The notes under the pieces were generated by a model. The model saw only the letters and a program-made list of their open reading frames with translations. It was not told the origin of the DNA and searched no databases. Positions 13,722 to 21,451 of a DNA stretch of 21,451 nucleotides are shown here, piece by piece (position 1 is the first letter of the stretch; the number at the start of each line of letters is the position of its first letter). The stretch lies in the NCBI GenBank assembly GCA_030527765.1, contig JAUNAE010000027.1, positions 1 through 21,451 of the forward strand, in the 5' to 3' direction. The position numbers and the translations under genes are program-made. This DNA comes from Eubacteriales bacterium (GTDB taxonomy: Bacteria > Bacillota_A > Clostridia > Lachnospirales > Lachnospiraceae).

Positions 13722-16700
13722 ATGGCCTCACAGACTTTGGAAACCATAATCGCGATTAACGCGAAAGTGGGAAACGGATTTTCTGAAGTTGGCGCGACGC
13801 TTACAGAATTGGGATCTCTGGTAAACGGAATGTCTCAGAAGCTGATAGACTTTGGAAAAGATTCTGTAAATGTTTATCGCGAATACGAAAAGAGCATGAA
13901 AGATGCCGAGGTCGCAATGTCAACGCTTTACGGAAGAAATTCCCGTGAATTATCGACAATAATGAGTAACCTGGATTCCGCAGCAACACAGTGGGCGGCA
14001 TCGACGATTTTCCATACAGACGATGTAGCAAATGCTATTTCAGAGGCTGCACATGCTGGATGGGATTATGAGCAGATTATGAGCGGTATTCCGGCCGCAA
14101 TGGAATTAGCTCAGGCAGGCAGTTTAGATCTGTCTGAGGCGGTAAACTATATCGTCAAATCAACAAATGCTGCAGGCATTGGATTTGAAGATATGGGAGA
14201 GTTCATCGACCTTTGGACGTTCGCAGCGAATAGTTCAGCAAGTACGGTCGGAGAATTTGGCGATGCTATGCTTCGAATGGGAAGCACAATGCGTTTCGCG
14301 GAAAACACAGAAGAACTCATGACGCTGATAGCAATTACTGCAAATGCCGGATCTACAGGAAGTGAAGCAGGTACACTGATTCGAAATGCAATGCTTCGAC
14401 TTGTGGCACCGACAGATAAAGCAGAAAAAGCTATGGCACAGCTGGGAGCAACCAGTGAAGAGGCGGCATCTCTCTTAGGCGATGAAGCACTTGCGGCGGC
14501 AAATGCAGAGCTGGCGGCACATGGATTCTCAGCATACGATCAAGATGGCAATATGAAAAGCATTCTGGACACATACAGAGAATTGTATATGGCCCTGGGC
14601 GATATTGCCGGAGGTTATGAGAATATAGAGAAGAATGGTGATGCAATCGGAATATTATCATCAATCTTCCCGACTAGAACCATAACAGAAGCATTAACTC
14701 TTATCAGGGCGGCTGCTGAAGGTTATGACGGATTATATGATTCCATGAAAGAGGGAGACGCGGCTGGATATGGAGAATATGCAGCAGCAACCATGATGAA
14801 CTCTCTTGACGGAAGGATTCAGACATTTGAATCAAAGGTCGAGCATCTGAAACAGGTTGTTGGTGGACAGCTTGCAGATCAGGTATCAACCGTAGTTGAA
14901 GGTCTGGGAGATATGGCAGATAGCCTTGCCGGAATGGATGAAGGCTCATTGAATGCTCTGATCGCAGCATCAGAAGTAATTGCCGGTGCAGGACCGGGAC
15001 TATTGATGGCCGGTGCAGCATTCAGAATCATCGGCATGATTATGTCACCGGCAACGGGAATTGGCATGACAGCGATTGCACTGACTGCAGCTGTGGCAGC
15101 AGTGGAAAGACTGGAAAGAGCAGATCTCGAAAGTGCGTTCGGAACAGCTGAGATTGACAATACGGCCATCATGAACTATGTGAATGGTATTTCATCCAGC
15201 ATTGAGAGCGCATATTCCTCGGTGGACGCATTTAGAGGCGCACTGGATGAGAGCGTGGCAAGTTACGAAAAAGCTAGTCAGACCTTTTCACAGCAGCTGC
15301 TGACGGATCTTGTGACAAATGCAACGTTGACAGATGCAGACAAAACATCTCTGTTCAATCTGGGCGACGATATGAAAAACGCTGTCATAGAAGGTGTACA
15401 GAACAGTACCGCAGCAAGTATGAGTTACTGGGAGATGCTTTTCGGCGGCGCAGGTGTAGCAGAAGAGGACGAACAATTTAACAACATTACCGGTGTCATG
15501 AACAGCGGATATGAACAGGCGATTGCAAATATTGAACAGATCGGTGTTTCAATGAGAGAAGCATTGACTGCAGCATTTGCAGATGGAACGATTGATGATG
15601 CGGAATATCAGAACATCATGAGTTATATGCGCTCATATAATGACGCGATCGCAAGAGCCGCAGCAGAAGCACAATCAAGAGAAGATTACATCACCAGATC
15701 AGCACTATTCCAGAAAGCACAGACAGCAAGCCTCGATGAAATTGAAAAGGTTGCAGATGAGATCACAACGGCAAGAGATGCTGAGCTGGATAAAGCGGAA
15801 CAGAACTATTTCCGTGAGAGAGCAGGTCTGGAATATGACTACGATCAGCAGATTGAGAATGGAACGGCAACAGAGGAACAGAAGCAGGCTGCACTTACAG
15901 CTGCAGAATCAGCATACGAAGCTCATAAGGGAAAAATATCTCACAGCTATGATGATTCACTGTATGCACTTTGGGACAGCCAGATCAAACAGAGTGACTA
16001 TTCAGACGCATATGGAACTCTGGGAGAATTAGCAGATCAGGTGCTGAACAACGGATTATCTGTAGAACAGGCATATCAGTCGTTCAAAGGTATGTTTGAT
16101 GGTAATAATGCGAATGCAGGAGAAAGAACCGGCGTATTTAACAGTAAAGGCACCAGAGGAAATCTGAGTGATTTGCTTGCACAGCAGATTTCAGATCTTG
16201 GAGGTTATGACGGATTAAGCGCTAGTATAGACGCTTATAACGCAGAGGGAAATACGGAAGCTGCAAATAATCTCATGAGATTGTACGCTATGCAGCAGAT
16301 ATCCGATAATGGAGCAACTACGGGAGTATCGGATTTTGCAGATCTAGGATTGTTTGGAAAAGCAGCATCAGTCATTACCGGAAGAAAAAGCAATGTATAT
16401 TCCATGCAGGGATATACCGGACTGCAAGACAGTGAAATGCGGGAAAGATTGTCCGGTGGAAGCGCGGAAGAATCATACAGCGCGGAAGTGGCAAATGAAA
16501 CGGTAAAAGCTATTCAAGATGCTACAGGTCAATCAGGTATCAAATCATTTTTTGATACCATGGGAGCAGAAATCAGAGGCGAAAATAATAGTTCAGAACT
16601 GATGGAAGCACTCACATCTATGACAGCAGGAGAACAGCAGACATTATCTACCCTGATTGATACCATGGGGCAAACATATGATCTTGGAAGAGTTGCCGAT

Positions 16701-17492
16701 GATTACGGAAATGGTTCAACGATAGCATCTGAAGGTAGCGCCATGCGTGAAGGATATGCAGCATATCAGTTGATGTATGGTGAGGCAGCAGAAAGTGCGG
16801 AACAGTATCGTATTCAGGTGGTTCCAGAAGTTGATGAAAGTCAGCTGAGTGATATTGGACCGGTACCATTGCCGATAGAACCACATGTCGAAGGTGAAGA
16901 TAGTGTGCAGGCGCTGAGAGATCAGAATGTTACGGTCGATGTTGATGGAGATGTACAGAGCCTGGAAGCAACGATTCAAGGCGAAGATGGACAGACGCTC
17001 ATGGAGTATGTCAGCGGTGACGCTTCGGAACTTTCCGCGGTGATATCGGATCAGGACGGAAGAACACTAACGACATACGTAAACGGTAATGCGTCAGGTT
17101 TGGCATCAGCGATAGCAGCATATGAAGGTAAAACGATCACGGTAAACATCCAGGGAAATAGAATGTTTGCTTCTGGTGGACGTGCGACACAAGCATCAAT
17201 CTTTGGTGAGGCTGGACCAGAGTGGGCGATCCCGGAGGAACATAGTGAGAGAACGGCACAGCTCCTGAGTGCTGCAGCAGAAGCATCAGGATTCTCATGG
17301 CCGGAGCTGCTTGCTAGAAACGGAGGATTAAGTGCGAATCCGAGAAATACTCCGTCAACGCTGGTTTATAGTCCGACGGTCAACGTCAATGATGCGAGTG
17401 GTGTGGAACGTGTCTTGAGTGAAGATAAGGACAGGCTTGAGAGATGGTACCGTGAAAGAACTATGAGAGATCAGATGGAGGTATACGCATGA
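13722..17492 (+). CDS. Tail tape measure protein (TP901 family)
   Basis: The protein is 1256 residues, the longest gene in the window, and sets tail length; if about 0.15 nm per residue applies, the tail would be close to 190 nm (inference). Residues 1-95 are helical with SVNVYREYEKSMKDAEVAMS. Residues about 95-330 match the PhageMin_Tail/TP901 core ('VANAISEAAHAGWDYEQIMS', 'TLIAITANAGSTGSEAGTLI', 'RNAMLRLVAPTDKAEKAMAQ'). A hydrophobic stretch lies at about 410-461. A coiled-coil-rich part lies at about 640-760. Three 23-25-residue repeats span 1075-1145 (separate entry), then the conserved C-terminus 'SGGRATQASIFGEAGPEWAI' (from 1149) followed by 'PEEHSERTAQLLSAAAEASG'. AAGGTGGTG (13705-13713) serves the start. 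The stop overlaps the X gene by 4 bases (ATGA). Confidence 0.95.
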   Translation: MASQTLETIIAINAKVGNGFSEVGATLTELGSLVNGMSQKLIDFGKDSVNVYREYEKSMKDAEVAMSTLYGRNSRELSTIMSNLDSAATQWAASTIFHTDDVANAISEAAHAGWDYEQIMSGIPAAMELAQAGSLDLSEAVNYIVKSTNAAGIGFEDMGEFIDLWTFAANSSASTVGEFGDAMLRMGSTMRFAENTEELMTLIAITANAGSTGSEAGTLIRNAMLRLVAPTDKAEKAMAQLGATSEEAASLLGDEALAAANAELAAHGFSAYDQDGNMKSILDTYRELYMALGDIAGGYENIEKNGDAIGILSSIFPTRTITEALTLIRAAAEGYDGLYDSMKEGDAAGYGEYAAATMMNSLDGRIQTFESKVEHLKQVVGGQLADQVSTVVEGLGDMADSLAGMDEGSLNALIAASEVIAGAGPGLLMAGAAFRIIGMIMSPATGIGMTAIALTAAVAAVERLERADLESAFGTAEIDNTAIMNYVNGISSSIESAYSSVDAFRGALDESVASYEKASQTFSQQLLTDLVTNATLTDADKTSLFNLGDDMKNAVIEGVQNSTAASMSYWEMLFGGAGVAEEDEQFNNITGVMNSGYEQAIANIEQIGVSMREALTAAFADGTIDDAEYQNIMSYMRSYNDAIARAAAEAQSREDYITRSALFQKAQTASLDEIEKVADEITTARDAELDKAEQNYFRERAGLEYDYDQQIENGTATEEQKQAALTAAESAYEAHKGKISHSYDDSLYALWDSQIKQSDYSDAYGTLGELADQVLNNGLSVEQAYQSFKGMFDGNNANAGERTGVFNSKGTRGNLSDLLAQQISDLGGYDGLSASIDAYNAEGNTEAANNLMRLYAMQQISDNGATTGVSDFADLGLFGKAASVITGRKSNVYSMQGYTGLQDSEMRERLSGGSAEESYSAEVANETVKAIQDATGQSGIKSFFDTMGAEIRGENNSSELMEALTSMTAGEQQTLSTLIDTMGQTYDLGRVADDYGNGSTIASEGSAMREGYAAYQLMYGEAAESAEQYRIQVVPEVDESQLSDIGPVPLPIEPHVEGEDSVQALRDQNVTVDVDGDVQSLEATIQGEDGQTLMEYVSGDASELSAVISDQDGRTLTTYVNGNASGLASAIAAYEGKTITVNIQGNRMFASGGRATQASIFGEAGPEWAIPEEHSERTAQLLSAAAEASGFSWPELLARNGGLSANPRNTPSTLVYSPTVNVNDASGVERVLSEDKDRLERWYRERTMRDQMEVYA
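16944..17156 (+). repeat. Three tandem 23-25-residue protein repeats in the tape measure
   Basis: Residues 1075-1145 divide into three units: DGDVQSLEATIQGEDGQTLM+EYVSG (16944-17018), DASELSAVISDQDGRTLTTY+VNG (17019-17087) and NASGLASAIAAYEGKTITVN+IQG (17088-17156). The shared pattern is xxS-x-L-x-A-x-I-x-x-x-(D/E)-G-(Q/R/K)-T-(L/I)-x-x-Y/N-(V/I)-x-G. DNA identity is low, so the duplication is old. The units sit just before the conserved C-terminal segment. Confidence 0.75.
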
Positions 17493-17728
17493 CATTAAGC
17501 GGAAGGACGCATAAATGTGCAGCAGGGGAGACCTGGGATATCATCGCCCTGAGAGAATATGGTCATGAAAAATATACCAGTGATCTCCTGAATGCTAATC
17601 CGGAACTTTGTCTGATTATGGAATTTAAAGGTGGAGAAGTTTTGAAACTTCCGGTGCTGTATATTCCGTCAGATGAAGATGATATGAATGTAATCATGAC
17701 GGATGTCGCTCCGTGGAAGGAGAGATAA
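17489..17728 (+). CDS. Tail protein X-like LysM protein (baseplate/hub-associated)
   Basis: The 79-residue protein resembles P2 gpX and the LysM-bearing XkdP-type proteins: 'HKCAAGETWDIIALREYGHE' then 'SDLLNANPELCLIMEFKGGE', ending 'VLKLPVLYIP'. The 'GETWDIIAxxxYG...LLxANP' layout is the LysM/gpX signature, with the beta-alpha-alpha-beta order of a short LysM. In contractile phages this small protein is thought to link hub and tube or bind peptidoglycan. The start is coupled to the tape measure stop (ATGA at 17489-17492). The 3' end overlaps the ribosome site (AAGGAGA) of the next gene. Confidence 0.85.
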   Translation: MTLSGRTHKCAAGETWDIIALREYGHEKYTSDLLNANPELCLIMEFKGGEVLKLPVLYIPSDEDDMNVIMTDVAPWKER

Positions 17729-17729
17729 A

Positions 17730-18584
17730 ATGCCCAAAACAACAAAGACAACGAAAACGACAAAGAACGCTAGGACAGCACGAAGAAAAGTCAAAGCTAA
17801 AGTAAGTGTTGGACGGTGGGGTGGACATAAGTTTATTGTCTCAAATAAGCTGATTAACAGTTTCAGCAGAATTGAAATCACAGGATCATTAGAAACTGAG
17901 GATAAAGAGAAAAACAAACAGATCTATGTTGCCCGGAAAAGAGGAAAGCCGCGAAAGATAGAATTAACGATTCCATTAAGCATGTTTACCGGCTGCAAGG
18001 TAAAAAGCGAAGCAAAGAAATATATCAAACAGGCTGAGGAAGGAAAAGCAGATTATTTCTATCTTGGCGGAAAAAAGTTGTTTCCGTGTAAGCTGATACT
18101 GACAGAAGCACATGTGAAGAATATTAAGATCTCACACAGTAGGAAATGGACAAGCTGCGAGGTTACACTTACGTTACGCGAAACCGGAACCGGAGGAAAG
18201 GCGCTGAGTAAATCAAAGAGCAGTTCAGATTCTGACGGTTCCAGTAAATCCGGTGGATCAAGTGGAGGATCTGGCGGAGGCGGTGGAGGCGGCGGCAGCT
18301 ATGGTGGAGGCGGTGGCTACAGTTATTCAAACAGAGAAACTGTAAGAGATTCAGATACTACTACAGATGAATTGGACGCGATCAGTTCAGCACAGCCGAG
18401 AAATACAACGAGAACGGCATCAAATTACAAAGATCGAACAAGTACCACAAGTACCACAAGCACCAGTACCACAACACGAACACAAACAACTTCAGCGGTA
18501 GACAGCATTTCTAGAATTACAGGAGCAGCTAGAAAAGATTCTTCAAGTTCTATAACTACACAATACCGATACACAGTTAGCTAA
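17730..18584 (+). CDS. gpU-like baseplate/tail protein with low-complexity Gly-Ser-Thr tail
   Basis: The start ATG at 17730 follows AAGGAGA (17717-17723); an in-frame GTG/ATG codon at 17703 would overlap the X gene and lacks a site, so 284 residues are expected. Residues 1-34 are very basic (KTTKTTKTTKNARTARRKVK). Residues about 35-152 form a folded domain with 'RKIELTIPLSMFTGCKVKSE', 'ADYFYLGGKKLFPCKLILTE' and a closing strand 'WTSCEVTLTLRE', similar in layout to P2 gpU/XkdR-type tail proteins. Residues about 153-260 are low complexity: Ser/Lys, then a Gly/Ser run, then Thr/Ser repeats. A last short helix ends in ITTQYRYTVS. Family assignment is by pattern only. The extension is unusual for a structural gene. 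Confidence 0.65.
   Translation: MPKTTKTTKTTKNARTARRKVKAKVSVGRWGGHKFIVSNKLINSFSRIEITGSLETEDKEKNKQIYVARKRGKPRKIELTIPLSMFTGCKVKSEAKKYIKQAEEGKADYFYLGGKKLFPCKLILTEAHVKNIKISHSRKWTSCEVTLTLRETGTGGKALSKSKSSSDSDGSSKSGGSSGGSGGGGGGGGSYGGGGGYSYSNRETVRDSDTTTDELDAISSAQPRNTTRTASNYKDRTSTTSTTSTSTTTRTQTTSAVDSISRITGAARKDSSSSITTQYRYTVS
18208..18497 (+). repeat. Low-complexity Gly/Ser and Thr/Ser coding repeat
   Basis: The Gly/Ser block (18213-18326) is built from GGA/GGC/GGT codons (SGGSGGGGGGGGSYGGGGGY) and is purine-rich. The Thr/Ser block (18441-18497) is built from DNA repeats: AGTACCACA at 18441, 18450 and 18465, with an AGCACC variant at 18459. Such repeats can expand or contract by slippage and would change the tail length in 3-residue steps. 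Confidence 0.8.
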
Positions 18585-18598
18585 GGAGGTTAAGAGAG

Positions 18599-18970
18599 AT
18601 GGCAAAATATCAGATTGATAATGTGGCTTATCCGATTGATTTCCAGATGAACAATGTAGTTCAGAGAACGTTGCAGAATGCAAAAAATCTTCTGATGTGT
18701 CGTATGGGAGAAGTACCATACGACAGATACAGAGGGTTTAATCCGGGATTGTATGATCTTCCGATAGATGAACTGAATGATATATTGATTCAGGAGCTGG
18801 ACAGAGTAATGCTTTGGGAACCGGATGTAGAAATTGTAGATGCTGAGGCATCACTTCTGGAAAACGGACAGGTTTATATCGTCGCAACGCTGCAGCTTCC
18901 GGGCGATGATGATGAAATTGAACCGGAAGAGGAAGATAGTGAGGAATACGAAGAAGAGGAGGATATGTGA
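18599..18970 (+). CDS. Baseplate wedge protein W (gp25-like)
   Basis: The 123-residue product contains the GPW/gp25 core: 'VVQRTLQNAKNLLMCRMGEV', 'PYDRYRGFNPGLYDLPIDEL' and 'NDILIQELDRVMLWEPDVEI' with final strands 'NGQVYIVATLQLPG'. These proteins start sheath assembly on the baseplate wedge in T4, P2 and Mu and have a lysozyme-like fold without proven activity here. It carries an extra acidic tail (DDDEIEPEEEDSEEYEEEED) absent from short relatives. AAGGAGG (18583-18589) overlaps the previous stop and is 9 bases from the ATG. The neighbours X, U-like, W, J and I form the standard baseplate cluster. Confidence 0.92.
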   Translation: MAKYQIDNVAYPIDFQMNNVVQRTLQNAKNLLMCRMGEVPYDRYRGFNPGLYDLPIDELNDILIQELDRVMLWEPDVEIVDAEASLLENGQVYIVATLQLPGDDDEIEPEEEDSEEYEEEEDM

Positions 18971-18976
18971 AAGTAA

Positions 18977-20077
18977 ATGGATAATACAGAACTTCATTAC
19001 ATCACCTACGATTCAGAAGAAATCTGGAAAGAAATGATGGTAAATTACGTCGAAGCGGGTGGAGATATCGTATATCCGGGAGATGAGAAAGAGATCCTTC
19101 TGCGCGGTGTCCTTGCAAATGTCGTGCAGATCCTCGCGGGCGTAGATAACGCACTACGTATGCAGACGCTGAGATATGCTGCAGGAGATTATCTGGATGC
19201 ACTCGGAGAAAACCGTGGATGCGAAAGAATCAAGGCAAAACCGGCAAAAGCAACCGTGATGATTAGCACGAATCCGACTGGTGGAAGCGCGACACTGGAA
19301 GCAGGAACGAAAATGACTGCAGACGGTGTCGTTTTTTATCAGCTGGATGAAGATTTGGAGCTGAGTGGATTTAAGCAGAGTTTAACAGCAAATATCTCTG
19401 CAGTAGAAGCTGGAACCGAAGGAAACGGATTGATTTCAGGAACAGAGATGGTACTTACCATCACAAGCCCAAATGTTAGCAGAATCGTGTGTACAGAAGC
19501 GGCGACAGGTGGAGCAATCAAGGAAGATGATGCTAGTTATCGTGAGAGAATCAGAACATACGGTCTTGCAAGCGTGACAACTGGTCCATCCAGTCAATAT
19601 GAAACTGTTGTGAAAGCATATAGTGCAAATGTGCTGGATGCAAAAGCGATCAATACCGGAGAAGGTCAGGTAGGTGTCTATGTGATTCTGAAGGATGAAA
19701 CCGGGAAACATACACTTCTGAAAAACATTCTGGAAACCTTGAATGATAAAGATACCAGACCATTAACTGATAAGATCTCTGTTTTTGAGGCAACGGATAT
19801 CCCATATGTTTTGAACGTAGAGATCACATCAGACAGAAGCTCAGCGACAGCGGAAGCAATCGCGGCAGCAGTAGAAGAATATCAGGAATGGCAGGATAAC
19901 ACGGTAGGTCGTGCATTTAATCCGGATAGACTGATGGCATTACTTTATCAGGCGGGCGCCACAAGGGTAGTATGGGGATCTGGCAGCAATATCAACAGTA
20001 AAGATGTCACCTATACGGAGATCAAAGAGAGTGAACGATGCAAGGGAACGATCAATGTGACGAACAAGACGTCATAA
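18977..20077 (+). CDS. Baseplate J protein (T4 gp6-like wedge)
   Basis: The 366-residue protein follows W as in P2, Mu and PBSX and fits the baseplate J family. Its N-terminal helix includes 'LLRGVLANVVQILAGVDNAL' and 'TLRYAAGDYLDALGENRGCE'. Then comes the beta-rich middle 'VVFYQLDEDLELSG' and 'ANISAVEAGTEGNGLISGTE', the strongly family-typical 'TGGAIKEDDASYRERIRTYG' and 'GPSSQYETVVKAYSANVLDA', and the C-terminal 'GRAFNPDRLMALLYQAGATR'. It forms the wedge ring with I and W. The start ATG follows a TAA in frame (18974-18976); GAGGAGGA (18957-18964) is 12 bases away, so initiation may lean on coupling. Confidence 0.93.
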   Translation: MDNTELHYITYDSEEIWKEMMVNYVEAGGDIVYPGDEKEILLRGVLANVVQILAGVDNALRMQTLRYAAGDYLDALGENRGCERIKAKPAKATVMISTNPTGGSATLEAGTKMTADGVVFYQLDEDLELSGFKQSLTANISAVEAGTEGNGLISGTEMVLTITSPNVSRIVCTEAATGGAIKEDDASYRERIRTYGLASVTTGPSSQYETVVKAYSANVLDAKAINTGEGQVGVYVILKDETGKHTLLKNILETLNDKDTRPLTDKISVFEATDIPYVLNVEITSDRSSATAEAIAAAVEEYQEWQDNTVGRAFNPDRLMALLYQAGATRVVWGSGSNINSKDVTYTEIKESERCKGTINVTNKTS

Positions 20078-20091
20078 AGGATGGTGAGAAC

Positions 20092-20655
20092 ATGATTGAA
20101 GTGGATATGACAAAAATGGTCCCGAAATTCATCCTGAATGATATCAACGGTTATGCAATGACAAAAGCGATAGAATCCGGGATGCAGTCAATGAACGATA
20201 TCATTGATCGAGGCGTGAAATGTATCACCGATCCGGAGACAATGCCGGAATGGAGATTAGACGAAATCGCCTGGGAAACAAATTGCTTATATGATTATGC
20301 TGCAGATATTGAGGTGAAGAGAGCATGGATTAAAAATGCCTTGCCATTGTACCGGATATACGGAACACCGGGAGCAATCGAAGAAGTTATTAAGGCTATG
20401 CTCGGAAGCGGAAAAGTTGTTGAATGGTTTGATTTTGAGGGCGAAAAAACGCCATATCAGTTTGATATTGAGACAGACGCTAGAACAGATATAGAAACCA
20501 TGGATAAAATGCTGACTATGGTAGAAAAATCAAAGAATACGAGATCGGTATTAAGAAACCTGAAATTCAAGATCTTATGTGATTTCAATATCAACGAAGT
20601 TTATCTCATAAAAGAAACCAGAAGATACCATACAACGGAAGTACCAAAGCTGTAA
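20092..20655 (+). CDS. Tail protein I (P2 gpI-like baseplate protein)
   Basis: The predicted 187-residue protein lies directly after J as in P2. Typical gpI segments are 'DRGVKCITDPETMPEWRLDE', the family hallmark 'IAWETNCLYDYAADIEVKRA' with 'WIKNALPLYRIYGTPGAIEE', and 'VIKAMLGSGKVVEWFDFEG'. These fit a baseplate wedge protein anchoring the tail fibre network (XkdU in PBSX). Of the possible starts, the ATG at 20092 is preferred over 20038 because AAGGATGGTGAG (20077-20088) lies just before it and the earlier start would add 18 unrelated residues inside J. The tail fibre gene follows 32 bases later. Confidence 0.9.
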   Translation: MIEVDMTKMVPKFILNDINGYAMTKAIESGMQSMNDIIDRGVKCITDPETMPEWRLDEIAWETNCLYDYAADIEVKRAWIKNALPLYRIYGTPGAIEEVIKAMLGSGKVVEWFDFEGEKTPYQFDIETDARTDIETMDKMLTMVEKSKNTRSVLRNLKFKILCDFNINEVYLIKETRRYHTTEVPKL

Positions 20656-20687
20656 CTGTAGATTTGATGGAGTAGAGAGGTGAGAAT

Positions 20688-21451
20688 ATGAGCGTATTAG
20701 CGCCGACATTGACAAAAGATGGAAAACGCTTGCTTGTGGAAGCAATCGCCGGAAATAAGACGATCACATTTACAAAAATGAAGGTCGGAGACGGTGAAAA
20801 GATTCATGATGATCAGGAGATCGGGCATGAGATTGTGAGTGTAGAATTTACGTCACTGACAAGAAATACAGATTACATAACCCTGACGGGCGCATTTGAT
20901 AATAATGAGCTGTCAGAAGGATTCTACATGAAGGAGATCGGCGTATATGCGACAGATGGAAAGAATGAAATTCTTTTCGCATATACGTTCGATGAAACTG
21001 GAACAGATTATATCCCGGTATCAGATAAGAAGGTTATCACAACAGAATTAAGTTCCGTGGTAGCAATCGGAGATGCAAAAAATGTGGAGATCTCTTTTAT
21101 TGATTCGGTGAAAGACGAACATATCGCATTTGATACACCGGAAGAAATTACAGATCTGGAATCAGGTGATACAGTAGCAACGCTTTTTGGAAAGATCAAA
21201 GCATGGTTAAAAGGAATCAAGAGATTCGCGTTTGAAGATCTGATACAGAATACCGTGACAGATAGTGTAGATAGAGCAGTATCGGCAGCAGTTGCAAAAT
21301 CTCTTCAGGATCAGATTGATACATACCTTGTAAATCATGAAGATGTTATTTCAGTATTATGTCCGGAAATTTACGGAAAAACACCATATATAGACTTCCA
21401 TTATGGAGACAGCAGCAATGATTATACATCACGTATCATCGAAAGAGCGAG
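20688..21451 (+). CDS. Tail-collar fibre protein, N-terminal part (partial, DUF3751-like)
   Basis: An ATG at 20688 behind AGAGAGGTGA (20674-20683) opens a frame with no stop through the right edge (254 codons). The N-terminus MSVLAPTLTKDGKRLLVEAI, then 'FTKMKVGDGE', 'ITLTGAFDNNELSEGFYMKE', 'IGVYATDGKNEILFAYTFDE', 'TTELSSVVAIGDAKNVEISF' is the phage tail-collar fibre (DUF3751, P2 gpH-type N-terminus) pattern that attaches the fibre to the baseplate. Residues 145-200 are helical (FDTPEEITDLESGDTVATLF), probably the start of the fibre shaft. Receptor-binding residues should lie beyond the window. It is the usual gene after J and I. Confidence 0.88.
   Translation, partial: MSVLAPTLTKDGKRLLVEAIAGNKTITFTKMKVGDGEKIHDDQEIGHEIVSVEFTSLTRNTDYITLTGAFDNNELSEGFYMKEIGVYATDGKNEILFAYTFDETGTDYIPVSDKKVITTELSSVVAIGDAKNVEISFIDSVKDEHIAFDTPEEITDLESGDTVATLFGKIKAWLKGIKRFAFEDLIQNTVTDSVDRAVSAAVAKSLQDQIDTYLVNHEDVISVLCPEIYGKTPYIDFHYGDSSNDYTSRIIERA

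Noticed and set aside
15640..16032. 130-codon + strand open frame inside the tape measure
   Set aside because: Out-of-frame shadow rich in Arg/Gln/His with no SD, within a well-conserved tape measure.
1..21451. Defence, toxin-antitoxin, CRISPR, IS or other accessory cassette
   Set aside because: No gap is large enough and every substantial open frame on the + strand fits the structural module; no transposase or direct-repeat array was seen.

Overview
The window is the late structural module of a temperate-type tailed phage or prophage with a contractile (myovirus) tail. Everything real is on the + strand. Strong AAGGAGG-type ribosome sites, moderate GC, AGA-rich arginine usage and a DUF1492/ArpU-like late regulator all point to a Firmicutes host, most likely a gut clostridium of the Lachnospiraceae type (inference). 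No integrase, repressor, lysis or tRNA gene is visible, so whether it is integrated cannot be decided here.

Layout. 1-593: the end of an unidentified gene and a sigma-region-4-like late regulator. 594-732: an intergenic leader with a promoter-like element and a perfect stem-loop terminator/attenuator. 733-1335: a minor-tail-Z/HK97-gp10-like neck or tail-completion gene, unusually placed ahead of the terminase. 1342-9189: packaging and head genes of lambda type (small terminase, GpA-type large terminase, gpW/DUF6148-like joiner, lambda-type portal, ClpP-fold protease fused to scaffold with a nested scaffold start, decoration protein D, capsid protein E, two small proteins, FII-like head-tail attachment protein). 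9192-20655: a P2/Mu/PBSX-type contractile tail (candidate terminator, sheath, tube, frameshifted tail-assembly chaperone, hub, small OB-fold protein, tape measure, LysM-like protein X, gpU-like protein with a low-complexity tail, gp25/W, J, I). 20688 to the end: the start of a tail-collar fibre gene that runs off the window.

The genes are tightly packed with 1- to 4-nt overlaps at several junctions (TAATG at 5661 and 8846; GTGA at 8690; ATGA at 17489), so they read as one late operon. The terminase packages DNA through the portal into a shell of E plus D that is matured by the protease. W/FII/Z-like proteins form the neck. Sheath and tube assemble to a length set by the tape measure with help from the chaperone pair, on a baseplate of hub, OB protein, X, U-like, W, J and I, with the collar fibre binding the host.

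The strongest non-obvious signals are (1) a -1 programmed frameshift at T TTT TTC (12369-12375) that yields a 195-residue chaperone not seen in any single open frame; (2) an in-frame internal start with its own AAGGAGG site at 6437, an equivalent of lambda Nu3 inside C; (3) a terminator-like hairpin inside the operon after the tube gene; (4) a promoter-plus-attenuator leader at 602-705; (5) hub and OB genes placed before the tape measure; and (6) a Gly/Ser/Thr low-complexity extension on a gpU-like baseplate protein. I see no defence, toxin or other accessory cassette.
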